A model generated the notes under the pieces. It had not been told where the DNA came from. It did not search any database and worked only from the letters and a program-made list of their open reading frames with translations. 64,000 bases of DNA, taken from NCBI GenBank assembly GCA_051025295.1, contig JBMGJV010000019.1. One strand, 5' to 3'. This DNA is from KBS-83 sp051025295 (GTDB taxonomy: Bacteria; Acidobacteriota; Terriglobia; Terriglobales; Acidobacteriaceae). This document shows, one piece after another, positions 52,423 to 61,026 of the stretch; positions within the stretch are counted from its first letter, which is position 1; each line of letters opens with the position of its first letter. Made by a program: the position numbers and the translations under genes.

Positions 52423-52983
52423 TTAGGCCGCGCGCTGCGCCGACTGACCGCTCACCTTGTTGATGATCGCTTTGCTGAATGCTGGAATGTCGTCCGGCTT
52501 GCGGCTGGTGATGAACTGCCCATCCTCCGCCACCTCCTGATCGACCCAGTTGGCGCCCGCGTTCTTCAGGTCCGTGTGCACCGACGGCCACGACGTCATC
52601 GTCTTGCCGCGCACCACGCCCGCCTCGATCAGCATCCACGGCCCGTGACAAATCGCCGCCACCGGCTTGCCTGACTCGACAAAGCGCTTCACGAAATCGA
52701 CTGCCTCGGGCTGCATGCGCAGCTTGTCCGGATTGATCTGGCCGCCCGGCAGAATCAGCGCGTCATAGTCCTCCACCCGCGCCTGAGACACCTGCTTATC
52801 GACCGGCACCGAGTCGCCCCAGTCAGTCTGATTCCAGCCCTTGATCTGACCATCCTTCACGCTGAGGACCTCTGTCTTCGCGCCCGCAGCTTCGACATTC
52901 TTCTTCGGGTCGGTCAGCTCCACCTGCTCAAAGCCGTCCGTTGCCAGAATCGCGATCTTGCGTCCGTTCAGTTCTCCGCTCAT
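52423..52983 (-). CDS. DJ-1/PfpI-family type 1 glutamine-amidotransferase-like protein
   Basis: A 186-aa protein from the ATG at 52983 (GGAG nine bases upstream; two more ATGs lie upstream in frame). It begins LNGRKIAILATDGFEQVELT, has DYDALILPGGQINPDKLR (Glu/Gly elbow region) and the nucleophile Cys in VAAICHGPWMLIEAG. This is the YhbO/PfpI subgroup, members of which are described as deglycases or glyoxalase-like stress proteins or proteases; the activity is debated. A conserved Glu near residue 16 (FEQVE) and His after the Cys are present. It is convergent with pepA, behind a terminator. Confidence 0.93.
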   Translation of the reverse strand: MSGELNGRKIAILATDGFEQVELTDPKKNVEAAGAKTEVLSVKDGQIKGWNQTDWGDSVPVDKQVSQARVEDYDALILPGGQINPDKLRMQPEAVDFVKRFVESGKPVAAICHGPWMLIEAGVVRGKTMTSWPSVHTDLKNAGANWVDQEVAEDGQFITSRKPDDIPAFSKAIINKVSGQSAQRAA

Positions 52984-53069
52984 GATTTTCATCTCCACTC
53001 CATAGGACTGCGACACGCGGAGAGCCGTTGCCAGCGGGCCCTCTCTTCAGCGCAACACATTGCATTGAC

Positions 53070-53094
53070 GCTGCTTTAACAAAGCCGAAGCAGC
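53070..53094. repeat. Short inverted repeat upstream of pstS
   Basis: GCTGCTT (53070-53076) and AAGCAGC (53088-53094) are complementary around an 11-base spacer, 54 bases before the pstS start. It could be an operator or leader hairpin. No clear Pho box (CTGTCAT repeats) is visible. Confidence 0.3.
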
Positions 53095-53148
53095 CCCTCT
53101 GCACGATACTGCGCATCTGACGGTACGAACTCCCGGAGGAGACCGATC

Positions 53149-54201
53149 GTGACCTCACGCCGCTTGATCCCATTTGCCTTGGCCGGCACAGCGCTGCTCG
53201 CGCTCTCTGCCTGTAACAACGCACACACGACACAGATCTCGGGCGCGGGCAGCACCTTCGTCTATCCCGCGATGGGCCGCTGGACCCAGGACTACCAACA
53301 GGCTCACAAAGACGTGCGCATCAACTATCAATCGATCGGCAGTGGCGGCGGCATTCAACAGGTCAAGTCGGGCACCGTCGACTTCGGCGCATCCGACGCG
53401 GCGCTCACCGATGAGCAGCTCGGCGCAATGAAGCCAGTTCTGCAACTGCCCGAGTCCGCAGGCCCGGTTTGCATCACCTACAATTTGCCGCAGGTCACGC
53501 AGTCGCTCCACCTCTCGCCAGAGGCGATGGCCGGCATCTTCCTCGGCACGATCAAGAGCTGGCAGGATCCCGTGATCAAGGGCGCCAACCCCGGCATTGC
53601 ACTGCCCAACGTGCCGATCACCGTCGTCCACCGCGCGGACAGCAGCGGCACCAGCAACATCTTCACCAGCTATCTCGCCGAAGTCAGCAAGGACTGGAAG
53701 AACAAGGTCGGCAAAGGGACACAGGTGAACTGGCCTGCGGGCAACGGCGGCAAAGGCAGCGAAGGTGTCACCGGCCAGATCCGCCAGACGCCCGGCTCCA
53801 TTGGCTACGTCGAGCTCACCTACGCGCAGCAGAACAAGCTGCCCGTCGCCGCGATTGAGAATCAGGCCGGCCACTACATCCAGCCCAGCCCGGAGAGCAC
53901 GACCGCCGCAATCAACGGCTTCCTCAATCAACTGCAGCAGGACCCGCGCCAGCCGATCGTCAATCCGCCCGCCGCAGCCGCCGACGCCTACCCCATCGCG
54001 GGCCTCACGTTCCTGATCATCCCGAAGGATGGCGTGGATGTCGAAAAGCGCCAGGCGCTGAAAAACTTCGTGAAGTACGTCGTAAGCGATGGCCAGAACG
54101 TCGCCACCTCGCTCAACTACGCGCCACTGCCCGACGGCGTAAAGCAGAACGACCTCAACGTGCTGAACCAGATGACCGCGCAAGGCAAGCCGCTGCAGTA
54201 G
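53149..54201 (+). CDS. pstS: Phosphate-binding lipoprotein PstS
   Basis: A 350-aa solute-binding protein. GTG 53149 is followed by a lipoprotein signal (IPFALAGTALLALSACNN, lipobox LSAC). Phosphate-pocket motifs are ISGAGSTFVYPAMGRW, DFGASDAALTDEQL, VVHRADSSGTSNIFTSYLAE and GYVELTYAQQ, all typical of PstS. Other members of the Pst transporter (pstCAB) are not adjacent: the next gene is argS on the other strand. The protein must therefore work with a permease encoded elsewhere. CGGAGGAGACCG precedes the start. Confidence 0.96.
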   Translation: MTSRRLIPFALAGTALLALSACNNAHTTQISGAGSTFVYPAMGRWTQDYQQAHKDVRINYQSIGSGGGIQQVKSGTVDFGASDAALTDEQLGAMKPVLQLPESAGPVCITYNLPQVTQSLHLSPEAMAGIFLGTIKSWQDPVIKGANPGIALPNVPITVVHRADSSGTSNIFTSYLAEVSKDWKNKVGKGTQVNWPAGNGGKGSEGVTGQIRQTPGSIGYVELTYAQQNKLPVAAIENQAGHYIQPSPESTTAAINGFLNQLQQDPRQPIVNPPAAAADAYPIAGLTFLIIPKDGVDVEKRQALKNFVKYVVSDGQNVATSLNYAPLPDGVKQNDLNVLNQMTAQGKPLQ

Positions 54202-54206
54202 CCATT

Positions 54207-54242
54207 CGGCGGGTCAGCCAACAACGCGTAGCTGACTCGCCG
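54207..54242. terminator. Bidirectional hairpin between pstS and argS
   Basis: CGGCGGGTCAGC (54207-54218) pairs with GCTGACTCGCCG (54231-54242) over 12 bp with one G-T pair, with a 12-base loop. It fills the gap between the two convergent stops. Confidence 0.6.
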
Positions 54243-54245
54243 ACT

Positions 54246-56225
54246 CTACATCGCTTCCGGGACCGCGATCCCCAGCCAGCCCAGCACCCGGACCAGTTCA
54301 CGCTCTGCAACCGCCGCAGTGGCAAGTAGCAGATTCTTCCGCACTGCATCGCTCTCCGTCAAAATGTGGAAGCGGTGGTAGAAGTTGTTGAACTGCTGCG
54401 CGAGCTGGAAGGCATGCTTCGCGAGGTACGCCGGCTCCGCAGTCGCGATGCACTGCTCCAGCAGCAGCGTCGTTTTCGATGCCGTCTGCCACAGCTCCCA
54501 CAAATCCGTTCCCTCTTCGCCTTCGACGAACTGCGCCATGCCAGACCCATCGACGGCCGCCAGCGCCTCCGCGGGCGGGATCGCTGCCTTGCGAAAGATG
54601 CTGCGGGCGCGCACCACGGCGTACTGCACGTACGGCCCGGTCTCGCCCTCGAAGCTGAGCGCGTCTTCAAAGTCGAACGCGATCACGGAGTTGCGCGTGT
54701 ACTTCAGCATGAAGTAGCGCAGCGCGCCGATCGCGATGGTGGTCCCAATCGCCAGCCGCTCCGCCTCGCTTAGCTCCGGGTGCCGCGCGTTCACTTCGCG
54801 CGTCGCCGCGGCGATCAGCCGGTCGATCAGGTCGTCTGCCTTCACGCCAAAGCCCTTGCGTCCGGAGACCTCGATGTACGCGCGCCCGCGATCCTCGGCG
54901 GAAAGCGTGTAGCCCAGCTCTTCTGCACAGCGCGGCGTCAACGCCACCATCTCGTAGGAGAAATGCGTGTAGCGGTCCGCCGCATCGGTATAGCCAAGGC
55001 CGCGCAGCGCCTCGATCACGTTTGCCTGGGGGTCGGCCTGCCGCGAATCGATCACGTTGTAGATCGCTTGCGCGCCACCGAAGTGCGGATGCTCGGCTTC
55101 GCCCTGCTCTGCCGAGATCCAGCACGCGTGGTCCGCGTAGGTGAAGAACGGACGATAGCCGAAGTCGCGCCCCAGCAGTCCGAATTTCCACAGGTGATAC
55201 GCGATGTCCTTGCCGACGTACGTCACCGTGCCGTTCGAGCGCACGATCACCTTCGCGTCTTCATCCGTCTCTGCACTCGCATCCGCGTCGCTGCCGGCGC
55301 GCCGCATCACCCAGCAACCAGTGTTCTTGCCCGCGGTCTCGTAGTACAGCACGCCGCGCTCTTTCAACTGCGCGAACGCCAGATCCCAGAAGTGCAGGTG
55401 CAGGATCTCGCTCTCCCGCGGCAGAAAGTCGTATTCGATGCCCAGCCGTTGCATCGTCTCGAGATGCCGCCGCAGGACCGCATTCGAGATCGTATCCGCG
55501 GCTGCGGCAATCTCGTTCCCGCCCGCCTCAATCGCATGCAGCGTCCCGAGCCGCAGCCCGCGCCGCTGCTGCTTCACCGCTGCATCATCCACCTCGTCGT
55601 ACCAGGCCGACACACGCGCATACACATCCCAGCAGTAGTAATCCAGCCGCTCATTGCGCGCACTCAGCTCGCGGAACAGGATCGCGATCTGCTCCTGCGA
55701 CAGGTTCTCGAGGTGCATCAGGCCAACGACCACATCGGCAACCTGCACGCCCGTGTTGTCGATGTAGTTCTGCACATCCACACGCTGTCCGGCCGCGCGC
55801 AGCATACGCACAAATGTGTCACCCAGAATCGCGTTGCGCAGGTGGCCGACATGCGCTGCCTTGTTTGGATTGATGCTGGTGTGCTCCACCAGCGAGTGAA
55901 TGCCCTGGCCGAACGCGGCGCTCTCCTGCTCGCGCGCGACTGCGCTCAGCGCTGCCGTTCGATCCAGCCGCGCATTCAGATAGCCCGCACCCGCCACCTC
56001 GAAGCTTGCGAAGCCGGGGAGCGGCTGCTCCTTCAACGCCGCAAGTAACTCGGCAGCGATCTGTTTCGGCGCGCGGCGCAGCGGCCGAGCCAGCTCAAAC
56101 GCCAGCGGTGTCGCATAGTCGCCCAGCGCCACCTGCGGCGGCTGCTCGATCGCAACCCGCACTGCGGCCAGCCCGAAGCGCTCCTCGACGATGCTGCGCA
56201 ACCGCTCGCGCAGCCTCTGTTGCAT
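54246..56225 (-). CDS. argS: Arginyl-tRNA synthetase
   Basis: A 659-aa class I synthetase. The ATG at 56225 is preferred; a TTG at 56267 would add 14 residues. It has an N-terminal additional domain (QVALGDYATPLAFELARPLR), the HIGH-type motif SINPNKAAHVGHLRNAILGD, an insertion typical of the bacterial/eukaryotic-like type, and GRKGFGVKADDLID in place of KMSKS, as usual in ArgRS. The C-terminal anticodon-binding helices include KHAFQLAQQFNNFYHRFHIL. It charges tRNA-Arg. It is divergent from metG with about 195 bases between starts. Confidence 0.97.
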   Translation of the reverse strand: MQQRLRERLRSIVEERFGLAAVRVAIEQPPQVALGDYATPLAFELARPLRRAPKQIAAELLAALKEQPLPGFASFEVAGAGYLNARLDRTAALSAVAREQESAAFGQGIHSLVEHTSINPNKAAHVGHLRNAILGDTFVRMLRAAGQRVDVQNYIDNTGVQVADVVVGLMHLENLSQEQIAILFRELSARNERLDYYCWDVYARVSAWYDEVDDAAVKQQRRGLRLGTLHAIEAGGNEIAAAADTISNAVLRRHLETMQRLGIEYDFLPRESEILHLHFWDLAFAQLKERGVLYYETAGKNTGCWVMRRAGSDADASAETDEDAKVIVRSNGTVTYVGKDIAYHLWKFGLLGRDFGYRPFFTYADHACWISAEQGEAEHPHFGGAQAIYNVIDSRQADPQANVIEALRGLGYTDAADRYTHFSYEMVALTPRCAEELGYTLSAEDRGRAYIEVSGRKGFGVKADDLIDRLIAAATREVNARHPELSEAERLAIGTTIAIGALRYFMLKYTRNSVIAFDFEDALSFEGETGPYVQYAVVRARSIFRKAAIPPAEALAAVDGSGMAQFVEGEEGTDLWELWQTASKTTLLLEQCIATAEPAYLAKHAFQLAQQFNNFYHRFHILTESDAVRKNLLLATAAVAERELVRVLGWLGIAVPEAM

Positions 56226-56421
56226 CTCTCTGTACAGGGTGAAATCCTCGGGTCGCGCGCCGGGCAAAGCAGCGCGAAACTATTGATTTTGCTGCTGATT
56301 TTAGCAGAGCCGCAGCGCGCCTCTCTGTTTGACGCTCGCCGGGCGCGTCCCTAAGATGAACAGGAGTCTCGGTCGCCGCCGACGCATGCAGCCCGCCTGA
56401 GCTGGAAGCAAGAACCCACCG

Positions 56422-58533
56422 ATGACCGACCGCACGCCCTTCTACATCACCACGCCGATCTACTACGTGAATGCGCGGCCGCACCTCGGCACCGCCTACT
56501 CCACCATCGTCACGGACACGATCGCGCGCCTCAAGCGAGCCGAAGGCCACGACGTCTACTTCCTCACCGGCACCGATGAGCACGGGCAGAAAATCCAGCG
56601 CTCTGCACGCGCCATGAACTGCACCCCGCAGCACTTCGTCGATGAGGTAGCCGCTGAATTCCGCGCGCTCTGGCAGAAGCTCGGGCTCAGCAACAACGAC
56701 TTCATCCGCACCACCGAGCCACGCCACACGCAAGGCGTGCAGCAGCTGTTCACGCTGCTCAAGGAGCGCGGCTTCATCTACAAGGGCTCCTACACCGGCC
56801 AGTATTGCGTGTTCGACGAAGCCTACGTGGAAGGCCCGCCCGGCACCCTCTGCCCGGACTGCGGCCGCCTCACTGAGACAGTCAGCGAAGAGAACTACTT
56901 CTTCAAGCTCTCCGCCTTCGAGCGCCGTCTGCTCGAGTACTACGACGAGCACCCGGAGTTCATCCGCCCCGAAACGCGCCGCAACGAAGTGCTCGCCTTT
57001 GTGCGCAGCGGCCTGCGCGATCTCTCCATCAGCCGCACCAGCTTCACCTGGGGCATCCCCGTGCCGGGCGATGAAAAGCACGTCATCTACGTGTGGATGG
57101 ACGCGCTCGCCAACTACATCACGGCGCTCGGCTGGGGCAGCGCGGATGACTCGCTCTACCGTCGCTACTGGGCCGATCCAGCGCTCGCCGGCACCGGCAC
57201 GCCGCTGCACATCATCGGCAAAGAGATCTCGCGCTTCCACTGCGTCTACTGGCCGGCCTTCTTGATGGCCGCGGGCCTGCCGCTGCCGCACTCGATCTAC
57301 GCGCACGGCTGGCTGCTCTTCGAGCAGAGCAAGATGTCGAAGTCGCGCGGCAACATCGTGCGCGCGGAGACGATTCACGAAGTGCTCGGCAACGACGCGC
57401 TGCGCTACTTCCTCTTGCGTGAAGTCGTCTTCGGCCAGGACGGCAGCTTCTCCTTCGACGCGCTCGTGCAGCGCTACAACGCCGACCTCGCCAACGGCTA
57501 CGGCAACCTCGTCAGCCGCACACTCGCCATGATCACGCGCTACTTCGGCAGTGTCGTGCCGAGCGGCGCCAGCGACCCCGCCGTGCGCGAAGCTGCCGAG
57601 TCGGCCATCGCCACGGTGCGCGAGCGCATGGACGCGTTCGACTTCTCGCGCGCGCTCGAAGCTCTCTGGCAGTTCGTCGGCACCATCGACGCATACATCA
57701 CCGCGAACGCGCCCTGGAAGCTTGGCGCGCTTGACGATGACACCAGCCGCCAGCAGCTCGCCACCATCCTCTACACCTGCGCCGAGGCCATCCGCATCGT
57801 CACCGCGCTGGTCGCGCCCGTGCTGCCCGATGCCGCAGCCAAGGTCTGGCATCAGCTCGGCCTCGGCGACATCACCCTCGCTGATCTCAGTCGCATCACC
57901 TGGGGCGGCCTCGCCGCCGGCACCCAACTCGGCGAACCCGCGCCGCTCTTCCCCCGCGCAGACAAGGACGCAGTCACCCGCATGAAAGACCTCGAAGAAA
58001 ATCGCCCGCAGAGCGCACTCGAACAGGCGCTCGCCTCTGCTCCCACTCCAACGGCCGCACAGCCCGCCACCACCGCGTCGGCAACGCCCGCCAGCGCTGC
58101 GCCCGATGCCGCGCCGAAGCCAGTCGCGGCGAACACCCCGAGCGAGCCCGCCCCGGCCTCCGTCGCCACCGCGACCACACCAGCCGTCGCGCCCAGCGCG
58201 CCGCCCGCACAGATCACCATCGATGACTTCACCAGGATCGAACTGCGCGTCGCCAGAGTTCTCGTCGCGGAGCGCGTGCCCAAGTCCGACAAGCTCCTGC
58301 GCCTCGAAGTCGACCTCGGCACGGAAAAGCGCCAGATCCTCGCCGGCATCGCGGAGTCCTACGAGCCGGAGTCGCTCATCGGTCGCAAGGTGATCGTCGT
58401 CGCGAACCTCGCACCACGCAAGCTGCGCGGCTTCGAGTCCAACGGCATGCTGCTCGCCGGCTCGGTCGAAGGCGGCAAGGCCGCGCTCGCCAGCTTCCTC
58501 GAGGATGTGCCGCTCGGCGCGCGGGTGAAGTAG
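56422..58533 (+). CDS. metG: Methionyl-tRNA synthetase with C-terminal tRNA-binding domain
   Basis: A 703-aa class I synthetase. It starts TPFYITTPIYYVNARPHLGT (HIGH-type HLGT) and has a zinc-knuckle region with YCVFDEAYV and LCPDCGRL, in which one usual Cys is replaced by Asp. KMSKSRGNIV is the KMSKS loop. The core ends near residue 525. An Ala/Pro/Thr linker of about 65 residues follows, then an EMAP-II-like OB fold (IDDFTRIELRVARVLVAERV; KVIVVANLAPRKLRGFESNG) that binds the tRNA elbow and usually dimerises. It charges initiator and elongator tRNA-Met. It is followed after six bases by tatD. Confidence 0.98.
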   Translation: MTDRTPFYITTPIYYVNARPHLGTAYSTIVTDTIARLKRAEGHDVYFLTGTDEHGQKIQRSARAMNCTPQHFVDEVAAEFRALWQKLGLSNNDFIRTTEPRHTQGVQQLFTLLKERGFIYKGSYTGQYCVFDEAYVEGPPGTLCPDCGRLTETVSEENYFFKLSAFERRLLEYYDEHPEFIRPETRRNEVLAFVRSGLRDLSISRTSFTWGIPVPGDEKHVIYVWMDALANYITALGWGSADDSLYRRYWADPALAGTGTPLHIIGKEISRFHCVYWPAFLMAAGLPLPHSIYAHGWLLFEQSKMSKSRGNIVRAETIHEVLGNDALRYFLLREVVFGQDGSFSFDALVQRYNADLANGYGNLVSRTLAMITRYFGSVVPSGASDPAVREAAESAIATVRERMDAFDFSRALEALWQFVGTIDAYITANAPWKLGALDDDTSRQQLATILYTCAEAIRIVTALVAPVLPDAAAKVWHQLGLGDITLADLSRITWGGLAAGTQLGEPAPLFPRADKDAVTRMKDLEENRPQSALEQALASAPTPTAAQPATTASATPASAAPDAAPKPVAANTPSEPAPASVATATTPAVAPSAPPAQITIDDFTRIELRVARVLVAERVPKSDKLLRLEVDLGTEKRQILAGIAESYEPESLIGRKVIVVANLAPRKLRGFESNGMLLAGSVEGGKAALASFLEDVPLGARVK

Positions 58534-58539
58534 TCAGCC

Positions 58540-59406
58540 ATGTCCTCTGCCCCGCTGCTCACCGACTCGCACGCGCATCTCGACAGCCCGCGCTATGACG
58601 CGGACCGCGACGCCGTGCTGCAGTCCGCGCGCGCCGCGGGTGTCGGCACCGTGCTCTCGATCGGCATCGGTGACGGGCCCGCAACCATGCACCAGGCCGT
58701 CGACCTCTGCCGGCAGTATGCCGATCGCGACGATGTGCCGCGCCTCTACGCAACCGCTGGCGTGCATCCGGACGAAGCCGCCAACCTGGACGAGTCCGCG
58801 CTCCTGAAGCTCGACACGCTTCTCAGCCAGCCCGAGGTGATCGCCTGCGGCGAGATCGGGCTCGACTACTACTGGGACACGGCGCCCCGCACCGTGCAGC
58901 ACACCGCGTTCATCCAGCAGATGGAGCTCGCCGCCGGTCACGCCCTGCCCATCGTCATCCACTGCCGCGCCGCGGAGCGTGCCGGTACCGGCGACACTGC
59001 CGCGTGGGACGACACACTCTCGCTGCTCGATCGCCACTGGCGGCAGACCGGTCTCGGCGGCATCCTGCACTGCTTCGCCGGCACTCCGGAGCACGCGCGC
59101 CGCGCCATCGAATACGGCTTCCTCATCTCCTTCGCCGGCAACCTCACCTTCCCCAAAGCGCAGCCCATTCGCGACGCAGCGCAGTCTGTGCCGCTCAGTG
59201 CACTCCTCGTCGAGACTGACGCCCCGTTCCTCACCCCAGTGCCGCGCCGCGGACAACGCAACGAGCCCGCCTACGTCAGCGAGACAGCCGCCGCCCTGGC
59301 CGCCCTGCGCGGCATCGCCACCGCCGAGCTCGCAGCCGCCACCACTGCGAATTTCGACCGGCTGATGAAGCTGTCGCCCGCCACCACCTCGGGAGAGCTA
59401 CGCTAG
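58540..59406 (+). CDS. tatD: TatD-family metal-dependent DNase
   Basis: A 288-aa TIM-barrel hydrolase. Ligands are visible in order: TDSHAHLDS (His-x-His), ACGEIGLDYYW (Glu), LPIVIHCRAAE (His), GILHCFAGTPEHA (His) and LLVETDAPFLTPVPRRGQRN (Asp). Members cleave DNA or tRNA 3' ends. The metG-tatD order is common in bacteria. It begins six bases after metG and is followed after seven bases by a small gene, so the operon continues. Confidence 0.95.
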   Translation: MSSAPLLTDSHAHLDSPRYDADRDAVLQSARAAGVGTVLSIGIGDGPATMHQAVDLCRQYADRDDVPRLYATAGVHPDEAANLDESALLKLDTLLSQPEVIACGEIGLDYYWDTAPRTVQHTAFIQQMELAAGHALPIVIHCRAAERAGTGDTAAWDDTLSLLDRHWRQTGLGGILHCFAGTPEHARRAIEYGFLISFAGNLTFPKAQPIRDAAQSVPLSALLVETDAPFLTPVPRRGQRNEPAYVSETAAALAALRGIATAELAAATTANFDRLMKLSPATTSGELR

Positions 59407-59413
59407 CCACGGC

Positions 59414-59803
59414 ATGGATGATGCCCGCAGAGCGCGCATTGACCGGTTCATCCTCGATGAGATCGAAACAGTGCCGCACCTTGAAGCGCTCCTGCTCCTC
59501 TTCAGTCGCCGACCCTCCTGCTGCACTGCAGAGGAGATGGCAGGGCTGCTCTATGTGCAGACGGAGGTCGCGTCGCGCATCCTCGAAGGGCTGCGCATGC
59601 GCCAGCTTGTCGCCACCAGCGGGGAGGCGCCCATTCGCTACCAGTACGCCGTCTCGTCTCAGGATCGCGACCAGCTCATCGAGGACGTGGAGGCCCTCTA
59701 TCGCCGCGAACTGGTGCGCATCGCGTCCATGATCCATTCCAAGGCCTCGCCCGGTGTGCTCGACTTTGCGCGTGCCTTTCGGTTCAAAAAGGACAAGCCA
59801 TGA
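59414..59803 (+). CDS. Small winged-helix-like protein preceding two DUF5985 genes
   Basis: A 129-aa soluble protein. Residues 15-95 read like a winged helix-turn-helix: a helix (RFILDEIETVPHLEALLLLF), a second helix pair (CTAEEMAGLLYVQTEVASRI, ILEGLRMRQLVA) and a beta wing (PIRYQYAVSS). A C-terminal helix (DQLIEDVEALYRRELVRIAS) is suited to dimerisation. It could be a transcription factor or a partner of the membrane proteins encoded next. Its stop overlaps the next start (ATGA). No family name is assigned with confidence. Confidence 0.75.
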   Translation: MDDARRARIDRFILDEIETVPHLEALLLLFSRRPSCCTAEEMAGLLYVQTEVASRILEGLRMRQLVATSGEAPIRYQYAVSSQDRDQLIEDVEALYRRELVRIASMIHSKASPGVLDFARAFRFKKDKP

Positions 59804-60060
59804 TGGCCAGCGCCGTCTACATTCTGGGCACCCTCGTCGCGCTCGCCTGCGCCATCCTGCTGCTGCGTGGCTACAGCCGCGGCCGCCAACGGCTCCTGCT
59901 GTGGAGCGGCCTCTGCTTCCTCGGCCTCGCGCTCTCGAACCTCCTCATCTTCGTGGACCTGATCCTCATCCCGCAGCGCGACCTGTACCTGTTCCGCCTG
60001 GCCACGGCAGCCGTCTCCATGCTGCTGCTGGTCTACGGCCTGATCCGGGAAGGAGCCTGA
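59800..60060 (+). CDS. DUF5985-family membrane protein
   Basis: An 86-aa protein with three transmembrane helices (AVYILGTLVALACAILLLRG; LLWSGLCFLGLALSNLLIFV; YLFRLATAAVSMLLLVYGL) and short basic cytoplasmic loops (YSRGRQRLL). The spacing and the LFRL segment match the DUF5985 family, whose function is unknown. It overlaps the upstream gene by four bases and precedes a second member by two bases. Confidence 0.8.
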   Translation: MMASAVYILGTLVALACAILLLRGYSRGRQRLLLWSGLCFLGLALSNLLIFVDLILIPQRDLYLFRLATAAVSMLLLVYGLIREGA

Positions 60061-60062
60061 AA

Positions 60063-60326
60063 ATGCAGATGGCCTCATTCCTGCTCGGCGTCATCGCGAC
60101 CACGTCCCTGATCGCGGCAGGCTTCTTCTATCGCTTCTGGCGAGAGACGCGCGATGCCCTGTTCCTCGCGTTCAGCCTCGCCTTCCTCATCGAGGCCATC
60201 AATCGCACCTCGATCCTGCTGCTGCCGCATCCGAACGAGGGCAGCGCCTACGTGTACCTCGTCCGCCTGCTCGCGTTTCTGCTGATCCTCGGCGCGATCA
60301 TCCGCAAAAACTACGGCACCGCCTGA
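60063..60326 (+). CDS. Second DUF5985-family membrane protein
   Basis: An 87-aa protein with GGAG seven bases before the ATG at 60063. It has the same three-helix plan as its neighbour (ASFLLGVIATTSLIAAGFFY; FLAFSLAFLIEAINRTSILL; VYLVRLLAFLLILGAIIRKN) and the same helix-loop spacing, so the pair probably arose by an old duplication and may form a heteromer. It is last in the metG-tatD-wHTH-DUF5985 run; 127 bases separate it from yajQ. Confidence 0.8.
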   Translation: MQMASFLLGVIATTSLIAAGFFYRFWRETRDALFLAFSLAFLIEAINRTSILLLPHPNEGSAYVYLVRLLAFLLILGAIIRKNYGTA

Positions 60327-60453
60327 TCCCGTTGCGTGCCGCCAATCCCCCTGCTTGCATCTCCTGGAGAGTCGGACCGGCCGCATAGCCTAGAATCGAA
60401 ACTTTGGCAGCGGGGTGAACAGACGCTCTCTCCGCCGCCGACGAAAGGAAGAC

Positions 60454-60957
60454 ATGGCAGCCGAGAATTCGTTTGATGTGGTCAGCAAAGTCGAGATCCA
60501 GGAGGTGCGCAACGCCATCGACCAGGCCATCAAGGAAGTGCGCGCCCGCTTCGACCTGAAGGATTCCAACTCCGAGATCAAGCTCGAGGATGGCGACAAG
60601 ACCATCCAGCTCGCCTCCGCAGACGAGTACAAGCTCGACGCCGTGAAGGAGATCCTCCAGCAGAAGATGGTCAAGCGCGGCATCTCGCTCAAGTCCCTCA
60701 AATTCGAGAAGCTCGAGCAGGCCATGGGCAAGAGCGTCCGCCAGAAGATCACCCTTCAGCAGGGCATCCCCGGCGACAAGGCGAAGGAAATCGTCAAGGT
60801 CATCAAGGACTCGAAGAAGAAGATCCAGGCCTCGATCCAGGGCGAAACCGTGCGCATCACCGGAAAAGACCGCGACATCCTGCAGGAGGCTATCGCCCTG
60901 CTCCGCGGCCACGACTTCGGCCTCGATCTCCAGTTCACAAACTACCGGTCCAATTGA
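60454..60957 (+). CDS. yajQ: YajQ-family nucleotide-binding protein
   Basis: The ATG at 60454 follows AAAGGA and gives the standard family start AAENSFDVVSKVEIQEVRNA; the Arg-rich in-frame extension upstream is rejected. The 167-aa product has two ferredoxin-like halves with KEVRARFDLKDSNSEIKLED, EKLEQAMGKSVRQKITLQQG and DILQEAIALLRGHDFGLDLQ. Some members bind cyclic di-GMP and affect gene expression; others bind nucleic acid or nucleotides. Cytoplasmic. Confidence 0.95.
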   Translation: MAAENSFDVVSKVEIQEVRNAIDQAIKEVRARFDLKDSNSEIKLEDGDKTIQLASADEYKLDAVKEILQQKMVKRGISLKSLKFEKLEQAMGKSVRQKITLQQGIPGDKAKEIVKVIKDSKKKIQASIQGETVRITGKDRDILQEAIALLRGHDFGLDLQFTNYRSN

Positions 60958-61026
60958 AGCCTCATCACAGTGGCCGGGCAGCCGGTGCCTGAGCGTCTAC
61001 ACTAAGGGAGAGGGAGCCGCGGCCAG

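Noticed and set aside
56226..56421. T-box or other leader RNA between argS and metG
   Set aside because: A weak CTGCT-gatttt-AGCAG hairpin exists, but none of the conserved T-box or riboswitch elements is present.
56095..57927. 610-codon - strand open frame opposite metG and across the argS 5' end
   Set aside because: Overlaps two tRNA synthetase genes and has no recognisable domain.
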